DNA of 64,000 nt from contig CACVBU010000817.1 in assembly GCA_902728285.1 (NCBI GenBank), positions 62,001 through 126,000 on the forward strand, written 5' to 3'. This document shows, in pieces, positions 13,101-25,100 of the stretch (within the stretch, counting starts at the first letter, position 1; every line of letters starts with the position of its first letter). The translations under genes were made by a program, and so were the position numbers. The notes below the pieces were generated by a model. It saw nothing but the letters and a program-made list of their open reading frames with translations, was not told the origin of the DNA and did no database searches. The stretch is from Clytia hemisphaerica. Its lineage: Eukaryota; Cnidaria; Hydrozoa; Leptothecata; Clytiidae.

Positions 13101-16100
13101 GTGGAGACCGGCCTTTAGGTTTCCGAACGTTCGCATTTCAAAACATTCGAATCGCGCTGTCGATTACCAAAAATTACTAGACTAGTCAGCTTTAAAACTG
13201 TTTGTACTTCCTTTCAAACACCCCTGTCTCACAGCCATGGTGGAACTTTTTTCCTCAGTGGGGATAAAAATTCCTATCGGGGATAAAAATTCTATTGTTC
13301 CAAGGTTAAAAAATCCAGTGGGGATGGTTTTGGAGTGCAATCTTTAAACATGAACTTTCGAATGGGGACGAAATTAAAGTCAATTTCCCAGTGGGCTGAA
13401 ATTACAGGGGTTTTTCCCATAGATTTATAAAGCCCGAAGGGCTAGATGTCGGGCTTTAAGCCATCGCAGACACAAAAAAAGTGAATATCGGACAAAATAT
13501 TGTTGCTATTGTTTTCGAAAACCCGCGAAGCTTCTGATTGGTCAATCGCTGAAATTCTATTGTAATATCACGTGACTTTGGTAGGATTTCCTACTTAACC
13601 ACGGCACACTTTTTAACAAAAGCTTTACATCTAGCCCTTCTGGCTTCATAATACTGCGCATGCGTAATTTTTAACCGGTAGTGGATATTTAACGGCTAGA
13701 ACCAAGTCAAATAATCCGGGAGGGGTGGACTCACTATTTCGGTCGGGGTTGTGGACGGCCAAATCCATTTTTTTGATTAGACGGGAATGTGACGTTCTTT
13801 AGTGACGTATTTGTCGCTTATTGGGTCACTACTAGTTAGGGTCAGGGTTGGACTCGAGAGTCACAACTGAGTGCCCTGGACCCATTTAGAGTCACTTTAG
13901 GGTCAATTGGACCCACTGACATAATTGAAAAACTTCGTTTTATTTAAAATTTTTCACTGTCTCTCATGGCTCGAAATAACGGTCGGACATCGGACATTGT
14001 CCGACCCAAATAGCTTCATGCCGACCTAAAAATCATTAATTTTAAGCTAAAGCATGCCTGATGGGACATTTTTTCCGACCCACTTGAAATGACAAAGTAG
14101 TCAGAAATCAGTGAGGGCGGCCAATAACGGCCCGATTCGCAACCGATCACTTTCCCTGTTTTTTAAACATTTGTTAGATCGAGCCGACCAGGGTTCAGCA
14201 ATTGTTCATTAAGTCGATTGGCTCAAAAAGAATTTGCTTGTATTGACAATGCTCCTAAAGCTGTAAGTTACATCACATTTAATTCTTTGACTTTTTAAAG
14301 CTCGTTCAAATTCGAAGTATTGTTTAATCAAATTTGTTCGAATTTCAATGTGTTCTAAAAGGGTTTCTCTGTTGAAAATAGCATATAACTAAACGTCACC
14401 CGCGTGTTTTACGCAAAACAATTCCACTCTATTCCACTTTATCTATCTACCTCTACATCTATCTCTATCTACCTGAAGGTAGGAGAGGGCGCTACTCTTT
14501 CTCCCTGGATTGCTCCACTTACCCTTGATCCTTCTCTTAATTGCTAAACAACAAGCAGGGAGGCATCAAATACCATTGTGAGAATCTTTGGTATGACCTG
14601 GGGGTTGAACCCACAACCTTGCGCACCGTAGCCGGATGCTCTACCACTGTACTACGGCTGTATTAGACGTATTATAAGCTATTCTACTTTAAAACTTCCA
14701 GTAACTCTTTGAATCACTTTTCTTCCCAGACAATGTTACGTCGATGTGGGAACGGTATCAAAGACCCTGGAGAAGAATGCGATTGTGGTACCGAGGAGGT
14801 TAGGATATGAAAGTACCACCAATAGGGTTTTTTATAATTTACGTCAGAAACGTCAAAAAAGCCTACACATCGATTCAACTTGATGACTCAAAGTCTTCAA
14901 ATATTTTCTGTTTGGACCTGCGCATAGTTTTTTGTTTTGCGGGTGAAATTTATGTCAATTAGGAACAGGCAGCTTGCTTGAGGTTTGCTTGAAAATCCCT
15001 AACTGGATTTTGCCGAATCTGTCTAAAACCACGTCATAATAGCACATGAATTGATTGTCGCTTCCAAAGTAACACAATTCTGTTTGCCAATTACTGCAGT
15101 GCCAATAAATTCGTCGTGCAACGATAGCCTACATGTATAAGTCTTTTAACAAGAACTTTTCAAATTTTGGGACAGAGATGAATAATTGAGACAGGGTGGA
15201 GGATTTTTTGTGAGCTTGAGACAGGGCTATGTTTCGTGGAGATATGGATTCGAGACATTGTATCACTGACAAATGCTTTAAGAGATGTACAGAGAGGGGT
15301 ATTAACAATTTTCCGTCTATTTTTCAGAATTGCAAGAAAAGCAATGATCATTGCTGTGAACCGAAATCGTGCAAATTGAAAGCGCACGTGCAGTGTAGTC
15401 ATTTCAATTACCCAGGATGCTGTTCGGAAACGTGTTATGTGAGTTATATTTATAAGTTGGTGTATTTTTTCACACTGGCCTTAATATATCCCTGCCATCT
15501 TTGATCGATGTTTTTTTTGAAGTGATGCCTGTAAAGAATCCATTGGATAGACTCACTCATTTCCGGCTCCGCTGACAGCCCGATGAATATACGCCAACCT
15601 GGCACTCAACGTTGGTACAACGTCCATCTAACGTTATATGAATGTTGAAAAAACGTTGTGTTCCAGCTGGGACTACTCACCTATTTCTCATATTTTTTTT
15701 CATGAACTTTAGTATCGTAAGGAGGGTACATTGTGTCGAAATGCTGATGGTAATTGTGACGTAGAAGAATATTGTACTGGTGATTCCCCTGCGGTAAGTC
15801 TGATGATTCCCCTGTGATAAGTCTGATGATCCCCTGTGGTAAGTTTGATGATTCCCCTGTGATAAGTCTGATGATCCCCTGTGGTAAGTTTGATGATTCC
15901 CCTGTGGTAAGTTTGATAATTTCCCTTGTGGTAAGTTTGATGATTCCCTGTGGTAAGTTTGATGATTCCCCTCTGATAAGTCTGATGATCCCCTGTGGTA
16001 AGTTTGATGATTCCCCTGTGATAAGTCTGATGATCCCCTGTGGTAAGTTTGATGATTCTCCTGCGGTAAGTTTGATGATTCCCCTGTGGTAAGTTTGATG

Positions 16101-19100
16101 ATTCCCCTGTGGTAAGTTTGATGATTCCCCTGTGGTAAGTTTGATGATTCCCCTGTGGTAAGTTTGATGATTCCCCTGTGGTAAGTTTGATGATTCCCCT
16201 GTGGTAAGTTTGATAATTTCCCTTGTGGTAAGTTTGATGATCCCCTGTGGTAAGTCTGATGATCCCCTGTGGTAAGTTTGATGATTCCCCTGTGATAAGT
16301 CTGATCCCCTGTGGTAAGTTTGATGATTCCCCTGTGATAAGTCTGATGATCCCCTGTGGTAAGTTTGATGATTCCCCTGTGATAAGTCTGATGATCCCCT
16401 GTGGTAAGTTTGATGATTCCCCTGTGGTAAGTTTGATAATTTCCCTTGTGGTAAGTTTGATGATCCCCTGTGGTAATTTTGATGATTCCCCTGTGGTAAG
16501 TTTGATGATTCCCCTGTGATAAGTCTGATCCCCTGTGATAAGTTTGATGATTCCCCTGTGATAAGTCTGATGATTCCCTGTGGTAAGTTTGATGATTCCC
16601 CTGTGGTAAGTTTGATGATTCCCCTGTGATAAGTCTGATGATTCCCTGTGGTAAGTTTGATGATTCCCCTGTGGTAAGTCTGATCCCCTGTGGTAAGTTT
16701 GATGATTTCCCCTGTGGTAAGTTTGATGATTTCCCCTGTGGTAAGTCTGATCCCCTGTGGTAAGTTTGATGATTTCCCCTGTGGTAAGTTTGGTTCCCTT
16801 GCGGTAAGTTTGGTTCCCCTGCGGTAAGTTTGATGATTCCCCTGTGGTAAGTTTGATGATTCCCCTGTGGTAAGTTTGATGATTCACGTGTTAAATGTTT
16901 AAACTTTATATTTACTTTAGTGTCCGGCCAATCGTTACATGAGAAATGGTATAAAGTGCGAAGAAAGTATCAAGGTAAAAACTAGACTAGTAAACTAGTC
17001 TGTTAATTAATGTTTAAACGGGTGTTTGCTAAAATAGGAGCTGCGTAGGAGAACAAGCAAAAGTTGGTGAGAGGCTTCCGCCTTGCCGCCGAAAAAATTT
17101 CTTCCTGCGCTTACCTAACTCCTACACTAACTTTTTCTACGTGACCGTTCCAGCCCGACTGGCGTGCCAGTCTAGGTAAAAACTAGTCTAGACATAATAG
17201 AAATAAAGCAAAACGTAATGGAGGGAACTAAATCCCGCAACAATAATTTCACTATCATATAACGCCTATACTACTGTATTAAAAAGAATCTGAAAAAGAC
17301 AACAGTCATATATGGAAAGTGAGAGGTAGTCCTAGGACTAAACTCCATTTAAAGAAATTTACGACTGAAGGAACATGATTATAAAAAGATAAGATCATAA
17401 GAAGATCGGGTTAGAAGCCCAGCGTGTGCTTAACTGGAAAAACTCTATAATAATTACACACATTACAAACGACTCCAGTCTAGGTAAAAACTATCCTATA
17501 TTTATTCACTTTAAGTGTACACTTTAGGTATGCGCTCTTGGTCCCATACGGTAACTACTATAAGCCCATTGATATCTTACATAAAACACTAGGTAGAGCT
17601 ACTCTATATTTCCCAAGCAACGGCAGGTGAAACAAAGTAATCTGCCATCTTTGCTGAAAGTAGGTCACAGTAGGTCACAGTTCGGTACCGGAAATTTGTT
17701 CAACCAAGCAAAAGAACCTGAATGGTCAGAGCGAAAGATAGGGATTGATCGATCAAATTGCCGGTATGGAACTATGGTCTACTTATCAAGATGACGGACT
17801 TTGAAGCAGTCTTTCAATTGTTTTCACGTGGTCGTCGGCCAGCTGGCTAGGCTATGTAATAACGAAGGGGTTTATCTAAAGAACGCATTACTAAAAATAG
17901 ACAAAAAGAACGACAAATTTCATAAAGAACGGCAAATGTCGCCATCCACAACGCCGACCGCAAGTGACTGCACCATCCGTACAGATTCATTCCTCTTTCT
18001 TCATTACGGGAATTAACTACATATAGTTTAAAGAATGAAAAATTACGCATGCGTGTTACAATTTTTTAGAGGGACAGACAAATATTCTACATCCCATATT
18101 TTTATTCTAGATGCTTTTCGGAACCAAATCGAGATATGGTGAAACAATCAATCAACTTTCACATCAAGTGATCGGTAGATATTTCAAAATTGAAACAAAA
18201 AAATGGGGTGCAGGAAACTGGGCTTGTTTGAGGATGGAAATGTATGGTTGTCATGCCAACAGAGGTCAGATTCAAACTTTTGGTTCACTTAAAGGTTTTG
18301 TTTTTACACAAGTGTTTCCGTTTCATATCAGACACATGTTTCATATCAGGACAGTGTCCCCCTATTGTTATATTATGCTGATATAATCATAAACTGTCTT
18401 TCTCTTCCTCTTTCTGACCGATCTTGCTCCACATCCGTATATCAAAAAGCTTGTAAATTAGAATTGATGAGTAAGCAAACAATATCACTCTAAATTAATC
18501 TCTGTTCGTTCGTTTAGTCAGTTTTTTTATAAGAACTAATCAATTTTAGACAAGGTTCGGTTGTGCTTATAGTTGGACTGAGCAGTGAAAAATGTCTTTT
18601 GCTACCTTTTGGGAACCACTCCCAGGGAAATTTATCTATTTACACTGTCATGAGAGTTCCACTTTTAAAACTAGGTAATCCGATACTTTTTCGGCCAAAA
18701 CTTAGTCAGGCCTAAGTGACTAAACTTTGGCTTTGTGACTAAAATTTGGACCGACTAAAAATTTGGGCCAAATTAAAAGTTTATAATTAAGCTTTCCTTA
18801 ACCAACTTTTTTAAATACCACACCATTACGTCCGCTACAATTCATTATTTCGACCGCTATTATTTATTATATATTAGTCGGCTCTTAGTGACTAAATTTT
18901 GACGAGGTGACTAAAATTAGGGCCGACTAATAATTAAGGTATATAAAATGTATCAAATTTTAAATATCTTCAGCCAATGTACCTACACCAATTTCAACGG
19001 TCGATTTATATTATCACAAACGAATGTGCGTCACACCAAAGATCGATACTGATGCAGAGTGTGCAAACATCCCCGATGGAACAAACTTAATATACAAGGA

Positions 19101-22100
19101 AATGCCGAGTAAGTGTAATAATGTGAAGTACCTTATCGGGAAAAATTTTCGTCACTTGGTCAAAATTTCGTCACTTTTATTCCCCGGCGAAGTTTTCCCC
19201 GATAAGGTAATAAAAGAACAATTAAAAGAAATACTGCACCGAAAATGAGAAAAGACAATGACCCTCTACGGCAATTAAGTTTGAAATTAGCCGTAGATAC
19301 TGGGTCTGTATACAGACAACTCTCAGAATGGAACATTCTTATCTTGTTCTTACCATGTTCTAATTTTCTTTCGTGTAATCTTCCCTGGCTAAACGTTCTT
19401 ATAATCTTGGCTCTAATAATTATTTCCGGTGTTTTGAAAAAGAAGGATGAAGGACAAGCGGAGACGTCCGGGGAAATGAGTGCTTCCTACTGTTTGGTTA
19501 GAAATCTATGGAAGAAGCTAAACGTTTTTTTAAAAGAACAAAGTATAATATGAGAACATAAGGCTTCGATGGCCAAAAAGTTAAGAACATCCCAAGACTT
19601 CAGAAGTTGTGAATGTTCTTATAAAAAAACAACGTGTAGCCTTTGTATTGATCCCGACCGGGATATCGTGTTTTTCAGGCTTTATTTACAAATAAACACC
19701 AGGGTACTGTCTGGCGTTAATAAGTAAGCATCGAAAAGTCGATAATACAAGAGGAATAAGGCCACATACCAAATATTTGCTCCAAGTTTTAGTTACAACT
19801 AGCACTTCCGGCGTCGTCCGAGACGACTCTTTTTCAAATTTTTAATAATAAAGAATGAAGCCGCAATTCTGCTCGCCCGAACTTTTATTTCTTAAAGACG
19901 TTGAAATATCCAATTTTAGATTTCGATTGTGACCACAAGCGAATGTTGTTCGACTATAACGCAGATGGATCATTGATTCATCATTGTAGTGGAAAACGAA
20001 TTTGTCTCGATCAAAATGGCTTTTTGCAAGTATCTTCTCAATGTGGTATCGAAGAATCCAAGTTTGAAAGAACAGAGGTAAAACTGTACTTACAGTTGAC
20101 GCTCTCTAATTCGATTTTCAAGGGGAATTCAAATTTCATCGAATACGGTAGCGTATCGAATAGTAGGAAGTCTCTCCAATTCGATAAATACAAAGCAAAT
20201 ATCGGATTATAGGGCTGAGAAAGTAAAGTATAGACGAGACTCGAGTTTGAGGCTAACATCTTCTTACCGTCTAAATCTGTCCCTGCAGACGCCATTTTTA
20301 CAGTCGAAGGCCTGTTTTTGTTTTAAATTTCGTTTTGGAAAATTTTAATTCGAACGTTCGAGCGAAAAAAAATTGCGAATTCAAAATCAACCATAAAGGC
20401 CTTTTTACACACCAGAAATCAAATTAGAGAGAAAAATCTTCAAGGGACTTAAAATTTTCATCAATAATGGGAGCTTATCGAAATATAGAATATCGAATAG
20501 TAGAGCGCCGTTTATGAGAGTTTAGGGGAGCTTATTGAAATTAGAGAGCGTCAGCTTCATTTTAAAATTATGTTTTGTTAAGTTACGTTAATTCAAAATT
20601 TTTTTGAAGCGAGCGTTCGATAAGCCTAAAAGGCCGCTCTCCACTTGCGCGCGCTGTGATTGCACCTTTTGGCTTCAATCCTTTTTTCTTGGAAAAAAGA
20701 TTACGTCATAAAAATGTAGCGCGCACCTGAAAAAAAAGTTGAACACATTTCAACTATTTCAACCGTTACGTCAGATCGCGCCAATGGAGTTGCTTCATTT
20801 TTCTTTTGACCAATAGCGTGGAAGCCTTGCACGCTTTGCGATCGCAGTGTGGACAAGCGAACGTTTTCTTCCATAATGGTGGGAATTGCGTAACTTAAAA
20901 CGTAATATGGAAAAACTCTAGAAATGAATAAGGTATCTGGTCTTTTTTTGGTTATTAATTCCGTAAAAAAATAAAATAACTGAAATAAAATACAATATTA
21001 CATACTGAATATCACCAATTTTTATTTCGACCTCAACCAACAGGCATTGTCGGTCAAACAGAACGGTAAATGTTGGCTCGCTGAAAGAAAATGGCCGTTC
21101 CCGAATAAAAGAATCACACTCTCCGACATGTGTGAGGATAAGACGAATTCCATAACTGTTCATCAATTTTATGAAACTGGTACGTAAATATCTCTTTATA
21201 GTATAAACTCTCGCTTATTTGAACTTCTATTACCTTGTCGGCCTTAATTTTTGTCGGCCTCAATTATTTGTCCGCCCTAATTTTAGTCACCTTGTCACAA
21301 TTTAGTCAATAAGGGCTGACTAATAATTAAGACCGACTAAAAATTTGGGCCATTTCTAAATTTACAGGCAGATGGAAAATAGGAGACAGCTTAAAATACT
21401 GAAAAATAAGGAAAGCTTAATTATAAACTTTTAATTTGACCCAAGTTTTTAGTCGGCCTTAATTTTAGTCGGCCAAATTTTTTAGTCGGCCCTAATTTTA
21501 GTCACCAAGCAAAACTTTAGTCACTTAGGGCCGACTAAGTTTTGGACGATACGGTATTCGAATCATTTATGAATTTTAACTAATTCTCAGTTTCCACTTT
21601 AAGAATAAACACTTTTAAAATACTTTCTATAATTCGAATCACTCTGTAATTCGAACAAATAAGATTTCTATTGAGAGTCTACTGTATTGCGGTAATTTTA
21701 CATGGATATTATTAGTTACACGATCTTCTAGAGGTGGGATACGGGATATATAGGGTCAGTAAAAACCGTATCGCTTAGTATTCACGATACGTAGTAGATA
21801 CGGTATATATCCTACATCCACGTGATGTCTTTTGACCAATGAAATCGCTAGATTTCTTACTGATGCGGGATATTTAAGACGATATCACATAGCTTAGTCG
21901 GTAGAACACTATTGTCATAGTATAACACGAAAGTCGTAAGTTCGAATTTCAATTCAGTCCCCAGTTTAATAGTTCGCTATCAAACTGAGGTCAGTGCGCA
22001 GATAAACTCCTTGGTACCGTAAGTTGGTTTAATGTCGACATCCATCTTCTAATTTCGACACCCTTCTTTAAAGATAGGAATGATAGCAGGGTCCGAATCG

Positions 22101-25100
22101 CTGATGGGAATTATTTTTGTTTGCTTAGCAAAGTATGCAAACAGAGTGGAAAAATTATTTTGTCTATCATTGGGTCCCAACCTTCCTATCATCCCTATCT
22201 TTAATGAAGGGTGTCGAAATTAGAAGAGGTATGTCGACATTAGACCAACTTTGGTACTTTACATGGATAACCCAGCCAAGTCTAGGACTTTGAGATCACG
22301 CCCAGATCACGGTCCACGCCCAGCCGGCTCACCTATCTATAATGGAGAATATGTTTTTAAATAAAAGGTTGTTCTTTTCTTGAAGAGTTACAAGTGCAAA
22401 ATTTACTTTGAAAAAACTACTTTGTCAGTTTTTCTTCGGTCGCTCGCTGTGTAAGCAAAAATGATGATAGTAGATACGTTAAATAATTCCTTTAACAACT
22501 GTGAAATAATTTATTTCTCGATTTTGGGTTTTCCCTCTTAAATTGCAAGATACCACAATGGTTTTTGCATTGGAAACTATCTTATTCATGATATAACTGG
22601 AAAATAGTTTACTTTCTCGATTTCGGGTTTTCCCTTTTAGATTGCATAATGCCACAATGGTTTTTGAATGGGAAACTACCTGACTCAGCATTTAACTGGA
22701 AAATAATTTACTTTCTCGATTTCGGGTTTTCCCTTTTAGATTGCAAAATGCCACAAGGATTTATGAATGGGAAATTACCTGACTCAGCATTTTCCGCAAG
22801 TTCTTTTGCTGTTGGCGATGAACCGTTCAAAGCAAGAATTGGCAATGCTGGGAAATGGTGTCCACACAAAGCAGGTACTATTCACTAGACTAGTCTGTAA
22901 ATTAATCATGTCAGAGGGCGGGAACATAAAGGCGGTAGGCGTTTGCTAAAATAGAAGCTGCAAATTGTGTCCAAAGAAAGCAGGTACTGTTTACTAGTCT
23001 AGCAAACTAGTCTGTTTGTTAATTAATCATGTCAGAGGGCGGGAACATAAAGGCGATGGGTTCTAGTTATAATATGAACTGCGTAGAAGAACGAGCAAAA
23101 GTTGGTGAGAGGCTGCTGATTAACAGCTTTCAGCCCTTGCCGCCGACAAAATTTCTTCTTACGCTTACCTAACTCCTACGCTCACTTTTCCTGCGCGTGA
23201 TAGCGTTCTAGCCCGACTGGCGTGCCAGTCTAACTGTTCACGCTTTTTTATAATAACAACCAAAGATTTGAAGTGTTCTTAACTTTTTGAGTTTTAAGTC
23301 TAAAAATTTTCTTAAAACAGCATTTGACTTTCCAGGTCTAGCGCAAATAGAAAAGGGGATGGAGTCTCTCGTTGCCGGCTCCGCCGAGAGTCACCAGCTG
23401 AAAATACAGTTAACTCCCAGTTGTTCGAACCTGCACTCATTCGAATAATTCGGTTATTCGAAGTGAGTTGGTGTTCCTCTTGAATCTGCTTACCCAACTC
23501 AGGCAAAAAAACTCTCAGTTATTCGAACTCTCAGTTATTTGAAGCTATTTATATCCCCCTTGGAGCCAATTATATTCGAATTTTTCTTATTGAGAGGCCG
23601 TCGAGTGAGAACATTGATTTTCTGCGATTAAAATACTTCTTCAAATAATCAAGTTGCAACTTCCATGGCTATTTACACTCTTCAAGCTATTTTTTCAAAA
23701 GCTCTATTCCTGTTTGGTTCAGAAAACCACAATGCCTCAATTACAAAGGTCCATTTGATCAGGGTTAAGTTGAATAACATGTCTTTTTCAGTTTTTTTTA
23801 ATAAGAACAAATTATATAAGAAGACTTTGATGGCTAAAATGTTAAGAACCAGATAAGAACATTGTTAGGCTTGAAATTCAAAAAGTTAAGAACATCTGAA
23901 GGCTTCAATAATTTTGGATGTTCTTATAAAAAAATGTGTATTAAGTTTTAAGTGAATTCTTATCCCTCCTGTATCTACTATATTTTGTCATAGGTATTGG
24001 CGGATGGTTGAAAATCGATTTAGGTAAACAAGTTAAAATTACAGCGATTGGAATTAGTTCTGGATCATATTGGAATTGGGTTACAGGCTACCATCTTTAT
24101 TCATCAGATGATGGTAAACATTGGACACCGTTCAAAGACTTAAGCGATCAAAATTCAAATGTAAGTGATATGAGTAATATACTAGACGATGCTATCGACC
24201 GTTAGAGGGGTCAGTAAACACGGGCAAATATTAGGTCGGTTTAAAAAGTGGCGGTATTAGAGTTTGGAACAAACACTGTAAACACCTCCGCCACTGCTCA
24301 CTCCGCCCCGGGCTAACAAACATTTTCAAATTAATCACCCTTTTTTAGTGATCTTGTGTAGACGATAGGATTCCCAGCTGGCACACAACGTTGTTTCAAC
24401 GTTTATCTAACGTTCACGACGTCCATATAACGTTAGATGAACGTTGAAATAACGTTGTGTAGACGATAGGATTGTCTAGTAATATACTAGAGTAGCTACT
24501 TCTGACTGAACTTTGCTTTTTGATGATTTTGATGACGCTGAGCCCAGTGAAGAAGACTAAAGGATATCGCCATCTTGTAATTTTTTCACTTTCGTTTTCA
24601 AAAAATTATAAAACGACAAAACAACGGAATAATTCCTAAACCCCATCAAAATTTATGAAACTATAATAAAAACAATACCTCCCACATTTGAAAAAAAAGG
24701 TCAATCGATCATGGTTTTCTGTTTGTTTTTCTTCAAAAAGTGACTAGATCTAGTGCTATGGATTTGCTGCCACCTCAAATTACACCGGGCCACTTATTAG
24801 CGCCATCCAGTCTATCAAAAAGCTATGTTGCCCCCGGGCTATGTGAGTAATAACTCAGATAATCTGTTAAAGGGATAGAAAAAGTGGGAATTATATGCGC
24901 AAAGATTCGAGAAGTATTTGCGTGCCGGAAATTAACAGCCGTATGATTGAGCACGAGAAAAAACAGCGACAGTAGAGTTTGAACAAACGGGCAATGCCAT
25001 TTTGGTAAAATAATGGTTTGTGCGGTGAATTCGTATAGTCTGACACTGTCAAACCCTGCCGGCTGTAAATTCTTTTTAGTGAAAAAACCTGTGAGAATTT

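Noticed and set aside
15709..16887. 392-codon open frame on the minus strand
   Set aside because: It is the complement of the 49-unit splice-donor minisatellite; the repetitive translation (TTGESSNLPQG, NHQTYHRG) follows from the repeat, and the plus strand holds the real exon.
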